Origin: Beverwykella pulmonaria
Taxonomy: Eukaryota > Ascomycota > Dothideomycetes > Pleosporales > Melanommataceae
Assembly: GCA_001599595.1 (NCBI GenBank)
Contig: BCHH01000003.1
Coordinates: 3,205,151 to 3,269,150 of the forward strand
DNA: 64,000 bases
Direction of reading: 5' to 3'
Part shown: positions 10,718-21,490 of the stretch, in pieces
How the letters are laid out: every line of letters starts with the position of its first letter
How positions within the stretch are numbered: position 1 is the stretch's first letter
Program-made: the position numbers and the translations under genes
The notes under the pieces: generated by a model
Database searches by the model: none
Seen by the model: the letters and a program-made list of their open reading frames with translations, nothing else
Told to the model about the DNA's origin: nothing

Positions 10718-12828
10718 CCGTGTCCGTGCACTCAATGCACGGATTCACTCAATGCACGCGCAACATCAAACACGTCAAACTTCAACACCCCATAACTCCA
10801 CGAAATGAGCCCTATTGAAGCTGCGCTTGCAGAGCTAGATGCTCTGAAGCCTGGCGAAGAATTCACCTACACAAAAATAGCCAAAAAGCATGGTGTTGAT
10901 CGGTCAACGTTGTCGCGGAGGCACCGAGCTGTTACAGCGTCGCGTGCAGCCAGTGCATCCACGCGTCAAAAACTCAACCCACAACAAGAGCAGGAACTTG
11001 TCAAGTACATAGAAGGACTTACGGCTCGTCACCTGCCGCCTACAAGGGATATAATACAAAATTTTGCATCAAGCATAGCGGGAGAGCGAGTGAGCGAGAG
11101 CTGGGTTACGCGCTTTATCAACCGACACAGCATCCACCTCATCTCTCAATGGGTGACAGGTATAGACGCCAATCGCCACAACGCTGATTCTGGTGATAAG
11201 TACAAGCTGTACTTTAATCTGTTGCAGCACAAAATCACTAAGTACAACATTAACGTTCGTCACACATACAATATGGATGAGAAGGGCTTCTTAATTAGTA
11301 TTATTGGCAGGTCAAAACAGGTGTTTAGCAGACAGATGTAGGAGAAGAAGGAGGTTACAGCATCACTTCAAGATGGCAATCGCGAGTGGATTACCCTCCT
11401 AGCGTGTGTGTGCGCTAATGGATCAGCTCTGCCGCCAGGCCTCATCTATTAGGCAGCTGGCAAAGCTATACAATCAAGCTGGGTTGAAGATATAAAGGCT
11501 GGAGAACACTCAGTATTTGTTACCTCATCGCCCTCTGGCTAGACAAATGACAACGTAGGGATAGCTTGGCTTGAACAGGTGTTTAATCGCTACACCAAGA
11601 AGAAAGCTTAAAGAAGTTACTAACTATTAATAGTTGATGGCCATGGGTCTCACCTAACAATAGATTTTATTAACTACTGCAACAAGAACAAGATACTACT
11701 AGCTATCTTTCCTCCTTATTCAACTCACACGCTTTAGCCTCTAGATGTGGCGTGCTTCAAGCCTCTGTTAACTGCATACTCAACTAAGCTATCAGCACAC
11801 CTTTACTAAGCCTAGGGACTGCTTGCTATTACAAAGGGTGACTTCTTTACTCTATTCTAGAAGGCCTAGGTGAGCAGCTTTGTTAAGATAACAATTCTTA
11901 ACTCTTTTAAAGCAACGGGTATAGCACCCCTCAACCCCAATGTTATACTTAATAGATTCACCAACAACACCCTAGACGCCCCAGAATCGCCAGAGAGCTC
12001 TACGTCAGTACTTAGTGGAGAAGACTAGCGCAGAATAGAGAGACTTGTACGCACTACAGTAAAGGATTAGGGCAGTAAGGACGCGCAGAAGCTTAGCCGT
12101 TCGCTCCACCACATTTCAGTTCAAAATAAGCTACTTCACCTTGAGATTAATAGACTTAGGGAGGCGCTCTTAGTTAAGAAGAAGCACAAGAAGAAGGGCA
12201 AAACTCTAGACCTTCAACAGCGCAAGGAGTACCATGGTGGAGCTGTCTTCTGGTCGCCGCGCAAAATAAGAGAAGCACGCTATCGCGAGTTAGTGAAGGA
12301 GCAAGAGAAGAAGGAGCAGCAACTCCAAAAAGCTGAGACAGCCAAGTTGAAACAGGCTGCTAAGCTGTACAAGGAGAAAATTGCAGAGGAGAGGCGTGTG
12401 GCAAGGGCAGAGGCGGCGAAGGTCAAGGAGACAGAGAAGGCTAAAAAGGCAGCAGACCGCGCTTGTCAGAAGGAGGCTCGCGACGCTGCAAAAGCTCTAC
12501 AATTATCCCAAAAGGGTAAGAGGAAGGCCTCACGGCTACCCACACAGAGCAGCAAGCGTCAGAAACGTGTGGTTGATGCTGCGGGTGCTGGGGAGGCCGC
12601 AGAGGCTCCCCCAGCTCCCCCACCCGTTATCACACGCCGCGGCCGCAACGTCAAGCTTCCGAGTAAATATAAGTAGCACAAGTTGGTCGCATGTATTACT
12701 ATAGTACTCCACCATAAAATCTCAAAATAATAGCTATCGTGTGTGGCTCTACAGCCTCATTTTTGGGTGAGCTGGTTTGGTGGCTAGCGTGCATTGAGTG
12801 AATCCGTGCATTGAGTGCACGGACACGG
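10718..12828 (+). mobile_element. pogo/Fot1-type Tc1-mariner element with 42-bp perfect TIRs
   Basis: The 42 bases at 10718-10759 are the exact reverse complement of 12787-12828, and TA dinucleotides flank both ends (10716-10717 and 12829-12830), as expected for a TA target duplication. Each TIR contains the 13-mer CACTCAATGCACG twice, 17 bases apart (10729 and 10746), plausible paired binding sites for the two helix-turn-helix units of a CENP-B-like transposase. Total length is 2111 bp. The single internal frame encodes the transposase relic. The intact ends with a mutated gene suggest fairly recent arrival followed by RIP. Confidence 0.92.
10805..12676 (+). pseudogene. pogo/Fot1-type transposase (DDE_1), RIP-inactivated
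   Basis: From the ATG at 10805 one reading frame runs to the TAG at 12674 (623 codons) with no frameshift but 12 in-frame stops (first at 11339). The first segment has a psq-type HTH (YTKIAKKHGVDRSTLSRR), a CENP-B-type HTH (ERVSESWVTRFINRH) and the first catalytic aspartate in YNMDEKGF. Later are LLIVDGHGSHLT with the second aspartate and AIFPPYSTHTL-stop-PLDVACFKPL with the third; the stop there sits at an expected CAG. Every checked stop is one C-to-T or G-to-A step from Gln or Trp codons. The C-terminal 127-residue tail is lysine-rich and coiled-coil-like. Non-functional as read. Confidence 0.9.
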
Positions 12829-12837
12829 TAACATATC

Positions 12838-14340
12838 TCACAAGCGAGTTGCACCACAAGCGAGTCGCCAGGAAAACCCACCTACCTTAACAAAACCACC
12901 TATGCCTCCACAACGCACAATAGATCGTACGGAACAAGAAGGCCGTATCCTTCTCCTGATCTAGGCCTACCGTTCAAACCAAATTTCGAGTCTTTCCGAA
13001 GCCATAGTTGCTTTTAATGTACCTCGAAAGATCCTTCGGACCGACTCGCGGGACGCGTCTCTCGCGTAGATTTACGCGCAAATAGCTATAAACTCACAGA
13101 AACCGAGGAACAAACCCTCCTAGAGTAGATTCTCGACCTCAACGAGCGCCCTTCGGCTCTTCGACCTACGCGACGCTACTCTACTACTCCTCCGTCAACG
13201 CGATCGGAGCGGTACGATCGGAATCAACTGGCCTACCAACTTCGTGAATAGAATGCCCGAAATCAAGTCCCTTTCCAACCGAAAGTACGGCTACGAGCGT
13301 GCTAAAGCCGAAGGCCCTGAGATGATTTAGGCCTGGTTCCGTCTGGTACAGAATACACGCGCTAAATACGGAATTCGGGACGAGAATACCTAGAACGTTA
13401 ACAAGAACGGCTACTCCCTCGGTATCTACTCTTCCGTGAAGGTAATTACCTCCGTCGATAGAGCTAAACCGAAGCAACTTCAGGCTGGTAACCGCGAGTA
13501 GGCTACCGCGATCGAGTGTATTAGTGCTACCGACGAAAACGTCCCTCCACTTATAATTTTTAAGGGTAAACCCCACCTTTCCGCGTGGTACGAAAACAGC
13601 GGAATTTCAATAACCTAGAGGCTCGCTGTCAGCGAAAACGGCTCGAATAATAACGAATTAAGTCTTACGTGGCTTAAGGAGTATTTTCAGCTGTTTACCG
13701 CGTTGAACACGAAAGAAACCCATCGTCTTCTTATTCTTCACAGCCACACTACCCACCTTACCGCCGAATTCGACCTTTCTACCGCGAAAACGCGATAATT
13801 CTGCTAGGTCTTCCCGCGCACAGCTCCCACCTTCTCCAGCCCCTCGACGCTACGTGTTTTTCGGTCTTAAAACGCGTCTACGGTCCCAGTCCCCACCGTC
13901 CTCTACCGATAAGGCCCTTTAGCAGTTTTCAAAAGGTGCCCGTTTAGCGCTAAATAAGCTGGTCTTACTCGACAACGAGAACCGCAAACTTCGAGCCGCA
14001 AACCACAAGCAAAAACAGAAGAGACAAGGCCGTTCGAAGCAGACCCAGAAAGGTGGAACCCTTACAATTCAGGAGGGTCAACGGCAGCTTCGTCCACCTA
14101 CACCGAAGCCAGCTACCCTACAGCAAGTGCCGCAGTGGCCACCCCCGCAACAGTCGTCGAACACGCCTCGGGGTAGGTTACCAAGCTACTGGAAGTGCTA
14201 CCATTTCGATCACGCTGCGGATAATTGCCCGAACCCTCAGGCTTCGTACAGATTAATTAATTTAACTTATTTCACGCGTTATGGTTGTATAATACTTGGT
14301 AGAAGTGGAAGGGCCGCGAAAGTGGCACGCTCGCTTGTGA
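12838..14340 (+). mobile_element. Second pogo/Fot1-type element, degenerate
   Basis: The left end TCACAAGCGAG at 12838-12848 is repeated inverted at 14330-14340, with further partial match (GTTGCACCAC versus CGTGCCAC) inside. The left end is 10 bases from the first pogo element, so the two are adjacent or the first inserted into the outer edge of the second. The exact outer borders are uncertain because no clean TA duplication is visible. It encloses the second transposase relic. Confidence 0.65.
12902..14240 (+). pseudogene. Fot1-type transposase relic with stops and frameshifts
   Basis: Starting at MPPQRTIDRTEQEGRI (12902) the sequence shows an N-terminal HTH (SSLSEAIVAFNVPRK), then after a frame change YKLTETEEQTLLE, then back in frame 1 GINWPTNFVNRMPEIK and KYGYERAKAEGPEM, typical of Fot1/Pot2 transposases. 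The first catalytic Asp position reads NVNKNGYS, so this acidic residue is already lost. Next come AGNRE-stop-ATAI and LILHSHTTHLTAEFDLS, where the usual LDGHGSH aspartate is also changed. The end has KGGTLTIQEGQ and a CYHFDHAADNCPNP zinc-knuckle-like tail. Stops again sit at expected Trp or Gln. Older and more decayed than its neighbour. Confidence 0.8.
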
Positions 14341-14348
14341 AACATGAG

Positions 14349-14372
14349 CGCTGCGGCAATAAGGCCGCAGCG
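14349..14372. repeat. GC-rich perfect hairpin
   Basis: CGCTGCGGC (14349-14357), a 6-base loop, then GCCGCAGCG (14364-14372): a nine-base-pair perfect stem just outside the right end of the second pogo element. Function unknown. Confidence 0.8.
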
Positions 14373-14578
14373 TATGTGGAGGTTAGCGGGGGCTAGCCCA
14401 TAAAAATTACCACGGTAGCCACATCAGATAGCTCTATCCTAACATGCATAAACAGGGCCTGGGTCTACTCAAGGAGCAGAAACAACAAAGGAAGCGGACA
14501 AAACTTGAAAACCCATTGCAAAGCATGAATGCTACGCGCCTATTGACTATAATAGTCCAGTGAAGCATGCTTCCTGTC

Positions 14579-15797
14579 CTATGTACATCCCTTCTGCTCT
14601 CGCCTCTTTCTCTTGTAGTTTGAACACATTTGTTGTAACCGCGGCAACAATTCTGGCTCATTTAGCAACAACCATTTCTCCGCCTTTGCTACTGCATCAT
14701 TTAACTTGCCCGTCAGCGCCGTTATCCTCGGTTCGGAATGATAAACTTCTTTCTCCTCCAGTGTGAACTCTTCCTCGAGTATCTGCAATTCACATTGATG
14801 GAGCTTCAGATAAGAAATCACTTCAAGCGTAATTTCGTTGTAGACCTCGGGCAAGCCTTCAAGTTCTCTTCGGTGCCGCCGATCTTGGAGGATCCTCAAT
14901 TGCCGTTGCTCCCGGTCGTGGAAGCCAGGGTTTCGATCCTTCTCTCGAGAGATGTGCTCTTGTAACAGAGAGATCACTTCTGGTGTGTGGCGCCAAGCGC
15001 CGTCCGGCTGTTGGAGGCGGATTAGATCGAGATCAATGGCTGTTTGGGTGCGTGGGGTGGATTCTCGAACTGCGTGCTGAAACGCCACGGGAGGACCGGG
15101 AATGTCGACCTCAACCTCCTGTGTCTTGACCGTCCTGACGTTGAAGCGAGCAATGAAGATGCCGAGGCAAGTACCGGAAAGAGCACTTGGATGGTTAGCA
15201 CTTGAAGAAGCACGTCTTGTCCTCTGGGCTTTCGCGAGGTTCACTATGACTGGAAGCCTTACAAGCTGATTATAGCGGCTCCAAGCCCCAATCCCTCGCA
15301 GATCTGGGCTTGGAGAGTAATTCTATTGAAGATTGAATCTGGATTGTACTGTAGTGCCTGGAGAAGGCTCTGAAGCGACATTGCGAAGTCGACAATGGGT
15401 CCAATCCAGATCCCGGAAAGAAAGACAAGCCATGCGATAACGACGTAACGGCTGTATAAAGTTACCGGCTTGAGATGCGCTACGCCATACCAAGCAATGT
15501 AGACCCAAGTTAGACCGCCCTAGGAGTCATATAATAAGCAAGGGAGATTGATAGCTGGACAGCAAGTCAAAGGGATAAACTTACACAGGCATATTCAAGA
15601 GTCCATGTATAGTTCGGGGGAGGAAGGTTGTCAGGAAGAAATGCGGCGCAGACAATAACACCAGCAGCCGTGATGGCGTGGATGATAGTGAGGATATTGA
15701 AGATGAGAGGAACTTGCACCCAAGTGCGCGAGACTATCCTGTACCCCGCTCTAGGCATTTCGATATCTTCTTGTGTAAAGCCAGTCTCCTTGGGCAT
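14579..15797 (-). CDS. Predicted fungal membrane protein with long charged C-terminal tail; model uncertain
   Basis: Start MPKETGFTQEDIEMPRAGYR at 15797. Exon 1 (15797-15585) and exon 2 (from 15519) join across a 65-nt GTAAGT..CTAG intron, giving hydrophobic segments around VPLIFNILTIIHAITAAGVI, LEYACGGLTWVYIAWYGVAH and YVVIAWLVFLSGIWIGPIV. The exon 2 frame then stops at 15259. An overlapping frame continues from about 15310 (GIGAWSRYNQLVRLPVIV) to the TAG at 14579 and encodes a basic, coiled-coil-like tail. Either a second intron (GTCGAC..CAATAG, 76 nt, would keep phase) or a one-base frameshift links them. No family recognised. Located just beyond the pogo pair. Confidence 0.55.
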
Positions 15798-16916
15798 CGT
15801 AGGACAATGTTGCCTTTGTATTATTTTTATCTCAGCTAGGCTGACACTTCGCAAGTTACGTGCGGATAAGAGAAATTGATATCTTGCGAATCTTAGCTAC
15901 GCCCACTACAATTGCTGCGTCCTGCATTCTTCTCACCTGAAGATGACCATTGGTCGGGTTTTCGTTTGTTGAAAAAGAAGAAAAAAGAAATGCGGCAGTG
16001 AGGCTTGAAAGCTGGTGTACCTGGGCGTAAGAATGTGTTTTTGGCGACTTGGCGTAACAAACTCCGTCTCTCTATCAGCCTGCCTTGTCGACAAGCTGGG
16101 ATGGTTACGAAGAAATAACGAGTCCCTTCGGCTAATTTAAACTTACGTTATGAAAAGCCGCCGTCGACGGCACGTTCAAGGAGGGAATTGGTGTCCACCA
16201 GCCCGAAGAAAATGCTGTAGTAATACCCCTAAGAAAAATGACTAGACCATGGTGAACAGGCGAATCTTGTGCTTGTTGATCAGCCTTGTGTCTCGTATGT
16301 GAAGTGAGGGCGGTTCGTTGTCGGATTGAACAGGAGGTCCAACATTTTCAACATTCAAGGTGCCTCCAGTCCCCGTCATATTGTGGGTCTAGCTGGGGAC
16401 ATCCCTGCACTGCCTCAGGACCCATTGAAGATTTTCTTTTGCAGCGTTCTGAGGGATTCGCAAATTTTGTTCTTAGCGGGAAAGGCGTGCCTGGCTTCTC
16501 AAAATTACGATGATGAGGCTTAAATTTGGTGTGGTTCAAAAGCAGTAAAGTAGATGTTCTTTTAACCGCAAAAGTAATGCATCGGACCATTCGGCATGCA
16601 GCGAGTATTGCCAAGTATAGCTGGCTCTTCGTAGCCTGATATCGGTTGGTGGAATAGCATATTGTAATGATGGTGATTGGTCGGAATCGATACTTAAGCT
16701 TTGGGTTGATTGTGCTGTTGGTTGATTGAGGATCTCCCACTGGCTGGTCAGGTCACCTCTACATAACGCACGAATGCAGCTGCCGCAGAATATTATGAGA
16801 GGGGAGTTTCCATCCAACCAATGCCAGATTTTTAAGAAGGGCTTTCGATCCCCCCATTATGCAAGGTTTTCATGTCTCGCACATGTTTCCCAATTCCTAT
16901 TGAGACATCTCAAAAA
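15798..16916. other. Spacer, no supported gene
   Basis: Divergent intergenic region upstream of both neighbours. A short start-like stretch near 16254 (MVNRRILCLLISLVS) looks like a signal peptide followed by a GTATGT donor, but no convincing downstream exon was found. Otherwise nothing recognised. Confidence 0.4.
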
Positions 16917-17465
16917 ATGCCACCCCAGCCCGGTCGACCACCTATTGTACCATGGGATCCAAATCCACCTTTCCGGATTGAACTTGCCCCTGAAGAAGTG
17001 AGATGGTAAGAATCTCCAGTCATCTGATTGTTGTTTTGACGATGCGGCTGGTTAATTAGCTCAAATAAGGGCCAAGCAGTTCAAAGCTACGTTCCAACAA
17101 CAACCGTGTATCGGCGGAAGGCATAACTACCCCGTTGTCGACGAGACGGGGACCTGTATACCACCACCTTTTGAATACAGATTCCGCGGCGATCGAACAA
17201 ACACCTGGACCCAGTATTTCAGGCGCTGTGATGGGCGGTGGTTGAACAAATACGGAACGCCGATTGACGAAAATGAGCCGTCAAATCCTGGTAAGGTTTT
17301 AAAAGAGTCCGATTGTCCTGTGTTTGGTATCTGAATATTTTTCCACCTTTAGCGGAGCCGAAGTGGGGTATCTGCGCGGAGAGCGCACTGCCAAGAATGA
17401 TGAGTGAGAAACACTGGGAGAAGCAGTGGAGGATGGCTGATAGTAGGTGTTGCGTTGTTTTATAA
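16917..17465 (+). CDS. Small three-exon protein of unknown function (140 aa)
   Basis: Not visible as a single open frame. Exons 16917-17005, 17070-17290 and 17353-17465 join across introns of 64 and 62 nt (GTAAGA..AAG and GTAAGG..TTTAG) with consistent phases 2 and 1, and end at TAA 17463. The ATG lies in AAAAAATGCC. The predicted protein starts MPPQPGRPPIVPWDPNPPF, is rich in Trp, Arg and Pro, has six cysteines (one in QPCIGG, one in TGTCIPPP, one in RRCDG, one in WGICAES, two in RCCVV) and no signal peptide or membrane segment. I do not recognise a family. The two good introns with matched phase are the main support. Confidence 0.65.
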
Positions 17466-17849
17466 GAAGCTACGAGAGAGCCCCGGGAAGGAAAAGTGTC
17501 GTAATGTGACGAAATTGATAGAGCGATGATAATTGATATTGATTCTATCGACGAGGAGCTACCAAAGATTTATCTACATCTACCTTGCTTAATAATTCCT
17601 TGCTCTATGATGGATTGGCTGCGCCTGGCCCTATTCGCCAGTTGCCAGGCAGGCAAATTGGTCGTGACCAATGACCTCCACATGACCCGCGGGCCAAGCG
17701 CGCGGGCCGGGCCACACGTGAGGTTTTCTACGCAAGCACACTCGCCCCTTGTTTCCTTTCCCTTTCTTTAGCTTAGTCTCTTCGTAGCAATCAAGCCCTT
17801 TGAGTTCTTATCATGAACTAGGCCCCCTACACCGAAGCATATAATATAT
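17466..17849. other. Spacer with a dispersed repeat fragment
   Basis: Holds 17519-17577, which is about 75% similar to 39006-39065 (shared words GATAGAG, TTGATTCTA, GAGCTACC). No gene supported; the open frame at 17526-17771 reads through this repeat. Confidence 0.5.
17519..17577 (+). repeat. Dispersed short repeat, copy 1
   Basis: Aligns by eye with 39006-39065 in the same orientation, roughly three bases in four identical with one gap. Origin unknown; copies lie downstream of the 140-aa gene and upstream of the FAD monooxygenase. Confidence 0.6.
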
Positions 17850-17969
17850 TGTAAGGGTTTTCTGATGGGACGGCGACTGCGTTGTTCGGGGACAGATCAA
17901 GTCAGAGCAGCTTGTAAGCTGTCTGACCAAGATCAACTAACTACATCTGGACAAGCTTAAACCGTTGCA
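17850..17969 (+). repeat. Short LTR-like element, copy 1
   Basis: Begins TGTAAGGGTTTTCTGAT and ends CTTAAACCGTTGCA; it matches the reverse complement of 47039-47170 over its length, including GCGACTGCGTTGTTC, CAGATCAAGTCAGAGCAGCT and GCTGTCTGACCAAGATCAAC. The flanks TATAT and TATTC are only a partial target duplication. Most likely a solo LTR of a small retroelement. Confidence 0.7.
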
Positions 17970-18194
17970 TATTCCCTAGCGAGAAATTTGCGATTTACCA
18001 GAGACTATTGCTCTGCTTGTCATTTCTTCGAGTCGGTGGGGCACTATTTCCATTTAGACTGCTACAGGTTATCAGAGAGTTATCGTTTCTGGGCCTTCAA
18101 CGCTTCCAAGATTTGGCACACACTAACCATCAATTATAATGCGTCCTCTTTACTCTCTCTTACACAGAAAACTCTATGATGATTACTCTTTGTC

Positions 18195-18434
18195 GCAATG
18201 AAAGCATAGAACATCGGCTCGATATTCATCTCCGGTATTGGCTTGGGCATCTGCTTGATGTACTGCGTGCGCCTAAAGTATGTCCTTGTGCTCAAACCGG
18301 ATAATATTACGGCATCGACCTGGATGTTCGTTATTTTAGGCACTATAGAGCTTATGCTCAGCATTATCTGCGCTTGCTTGCCTGTATCGCCAGCTATCTA
18401 TACCCACTACTCAGACAAGCGCATTATGGCCTAG
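18195..18434 (+). pseudogene. Pth11/rhodopsin-like membrane protein fragment
   Basis: The frame 18243-18434 reads MGICLMYCVRLKYVLVLKPD, then ASTWMFVILGTIELMLSII and CACLPVSPAIYTHY, the pattern of the last two membrane helices of fungal rhodopsin-domain (Pth11-like) proteins, where a Trp and an IE precede a cysteine-proline turn. No start, upstream helices or clear splice sites are found, so it is treated as a remnant. It follows the LTR-like element directly. Confidence 0.45.
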
Positions 18435-19161
18435 AACACCGACGGAGGCGACGGGGCTGGTCCCAGAAAGTCCGATCCTACTACTAAAAGCTTGAACAAT
18501 TCATCCGGCAACAACAGGTACGCCGATTTTCAGCATCTTAACGGCTATAAATACCCCCACATCAACTAGGTGAAGCTAGCGCTACAGACACAGCCTCGAG
18601 CTCTTAGTGAATATTATAACACACTAGCATAATAGAAGTGCTATTATTACCAAACATATTCTGCTTTGAATTCTTAATTATACCTTTCTTAATAGAAACA
18701 CAATGAAGCATATTTAAATAAAGTAAGATCACAAATTCCTCGAACATCGAAGAAAATGAAATTAGTGAAGTGGAGTTCAGGTTCCGTATATAGAGTTACT
18801 AGAAATAAAGGCTATCATGTTGATATATCGTGATTAAGAGACACTGTGGGCTCCGAGATAACGGAAGGTAGACCTGCTGGGTCATGCTAAAGGCCAATCA
18901 AGTGATGGTCCTTGATAACACAACACAAGCTTTAAAAATGCCCTCATGCTTGTCTTATCAGCTACTGTTAGAGAATAATGAATTCCGTGCCTTGTCTTAC
19001 CACAACCCTATGCTTGTCGTTTGATTCCCCCCACTGGCGAAATTTTATCGTCATTACACTATAGTTCGGGCTTATATCTGGGTGCTGAGAAATTTAAATG
19101 CAGGCGTTAATTTGTTTATATCTAACACACTGAGTAGCAGGGAAGAACCTCTCAGCACCCG
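18435..19161. other. AT-rich spacer, nothing recognised
   Basis: Low-complexity AT-rich DNA with no open frame or repeat match found within the window. Confidence 0.5.
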
Positions 19162-19884
19162 TTATACCGTTCCGTTCGGAAAGGTGCAGCTCTCAGGCCG
19201 ACTCGGTAAACCATCGACGTCGACGCTCCTGCAATCGTCGTATTGAATGCAAAACTTGTCCATGAACCAATAACGTTCATAGCTACGAGTCCTCCACTGT
19301 AGCTTTGCGCGCAGTTTCAGATTAGCTGCCGATACGCGACTGACCTCGTTCTCATTAAAAGAGACTAAGATGTTCAGAGACAGGTCCTCCTGGCATCCAG
19401 CTCCACTTGCGTACGTTATATTTTTGGCAGTCTGCGCGCCGGATGTGGAAGAGAGCGTTACTGGTGTAAATTGAGTCTAGAGTTCAGTTAACTCGCGCTA
19501 GTGATCTTCCATCTAAGGAACACATACAGGTCCGCTGTCGTACTCCCAGGCCACTCTTGTCTCGATCTTCCCAGTTATACTCTTCGCATTCTCCGGGACG
19601 TATTCTACCTCGTTAATCGTGTAGGCGTAAACTGTCTTGTCGAAGTCGATCTGAACGCGGACATAGCACCGGTGGACACCTAATGGAGGAGGGCCTGGGT
19701 TGGCACTCTTCGTCAAAAATGCGATATCCAATGAGGAGAGATCGGTCGCTAGGGAGACATTAACCTGGAATGGGCAATACCGGATGAAGATCGGTTCTAT
19801 GATGGTGACATTGGAAGGTTGGGTCTCTGCGTGCACAGCACCGGAGCAGAACAAACGTAGGAGTATCAGTAACAAGTGCAGCAT
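19162..19884 (-). CDS. Secreted DUF4360-like protein
   Basis: Exon 1 19884-19528 and exon 2 19431-19162 join in phase 0 across a GTATGT..GCGCAG intron of 96 nt, giving 208 residues; a shorter intron using a GTGTTC donor and CACCAG acceptor also keeps the frame. The N-terminus MLHLLLILLRLFCSGAVHA is a signal peptide. Features that recall DUF4360 are IRYCPFQVNVSLATDLSSLD near the start, HRCYVRVQIDF, a Tyr-rich VYAYTINEVEYV strand and a late paired-cysteine region (KFCIQYDDC, ESCTF). Such proteins are secreted beta-rich proteins of unknown role. The gene is divergent from the AA9 gene, with 557 bases between their starts. Confidence 0.6.
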
Positions 19885-20441
19885 TTTGACAAGAAACTAA
19901 CTGACAATCCTCTCCTTCAAGGCTCAGGCAAGTCGTTGGAAAAGAGATATAACAAGTAGTTTGAGGAGAGCATCGCTTCCACTAAGGTTACAATGCAGAT
20001 CAGTTCTGCCTTACCTCTCCGCATATTACCTTTCCCCGCGCCGCTAATTACCGTTCGTAGCTGGAAAATTGCAGGCTGAGTCCACATACATGTATTTAGC
20101 CTTATGGGTGTGTTGCGAATGGCGGACGCCTCTCCCAATGTTGTCCCATCTAGGGAAATTAGCGAGGTTTCTATATAAGTTAATACAGCGAGCGACTCGT
20201 GATGCGGGGTGTTTTAGCGGCGGAATTCGAGTAGCGCAGGGTGCTCTCTCGTATAGCAAAGGCAGCACGTACAAGAATTATACACCGGCCAGCTCTCCCG
20301 GTTCTATGTTTCTTTGCAAGAGTACATACCCATCACTGCTACACCTGGGTAGCTTGGCGATGCCGGCTCCAGTATTTCTTACGCAACACGCTCTCCTACC
20401 TCGAACTTCAAGTCGAATATCTCCAGTCTTCTGTCTGTCCA
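19885..20441. other. Divergent promoter region between DUF4360-like and AA9 genes
   Basis: No gene is supported; overlapping frames here have no motif. Shared control of the two secreted-protein genes is possible but no specific site was identified. Confidence 0.45.
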
Positions 20442-21490
20442 ATGCATTTCTTGCTGCTGAATATTCTACTGCTTTTTGGGCAAGGCGTTACTGCCCACTG
20501 TACGTCATATTCACATCTGCGCGCTGTTAGTCCTCACCATCCTAGACTTGCTCTCCAAATTATCCTACAACGGGGGCCCGGTGAGCAAAAACTGGCAATA
20601 TGTTAGGTATGGCTTCTCTTCTCTCTTGTGGATGCAATTCAGGGCCAACAGCCGTTATGGTAGACAGGTTGCACCAGGCTTCAGCAGTCCCGGCGTAGAA
20701 CCAGCAACCATAAATCCAATTTATGAACTCTACGACGACAATATCCGCTGTGGAAGAGGGGCCGCGATGACGGGACATGGTGTTGAAACGCTGGCTGTCA
20801 GCGCTGGAGATGAGATTGGGTTTGTTCCTACTCAGACGGTTGACGGCAAAGACGTGAGTGCCAAAAAATCACCCCATTCATCCTTCTTCTGATATGAGTT
20901 AGAGGGACGTCTACTTTTACCATCCTGGATTCGCGCAAGCTTACCTATCGCGAGCACCAGCGGACTTAGAATCGTACACTGGGGATGGCGATTGGTTCAA
21001 GGTTGCGTACATGGGTGCGAAAAACGATACCGAATGGGCGATCCTAGGTCATACCATGGTTGGTTGAACATTCCCATGATGATCCCACCTAACCGTGCTG
21101 ACATCATTGAGGCGAATTTTACGCTTCCTAAGACGACACCGCCTGGAAAATACCTCCTTCGACTTGAGGTAATCTTCGGAATCACGCACGAATTCAACGT
21201 CACTCAATTTTACATCAACTGTGCACACATCGAAGTCAATGGCCCTGGTGGCGGTAAGACGCCTCGTGCTGTCGACTTGGCCTGGCTAATCTTCGCTCAG
21301 GAAAGCCTGGCCCAATAGTCAAATTCCCGGGTGCATACGACGTCTGGGATCACGGTACGTTTGACGACTGAAAAGTAGCCTCGGCGCTAATTTTGTTCAT
21401 GTTATAGCCATTTGGGAGCCCGCTCACGTAACCGGATTGCAAAACCTCACAGGTTTTGTGGCGCCGGGGCCTCCAGTTTGGGAAGGGTAG
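20442..21490 (+). pseudogene. AA9-family lytic polysaccharide monooxygenase with a frameshift
   Basis: Six exons fit: 20442-20499, 20546-20606, 20685-20853, 20903-21253, 21301-21354, 21408-21490. The signal peptide MHFLLLNILLLFGQGVTA is followed by His19, the copper-binding first residue of mature LPMOs, and exon 2 reads YLLSKLSYNG..NWQYVR. Later motifs are NIRCGRGAA, AGDEIGF, VYFYHPGFAQAYLS (second copper His), TPPGKYLLRLE, TQFYINCAHIEV (axial Tyr) and KFPGAYDVWDH. AA9 enzymes cleave cellulose and related glucans oxidatively outside the cell. In exon 4 the frame WAILGH runs to a TGA near 21066 while SYHGWLNIP continues in the next frame, so one base appears lost near 21045-21060. Either a pseudogene or a sequencing error. 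Confidence 0.8.

Noticed and set aside
20476..20892. Single 138-residue frame as a stand-alone gene
   Set aside because: It reads through two introns of the AA9 gene; the spliced exons restore the LPMO motifs.
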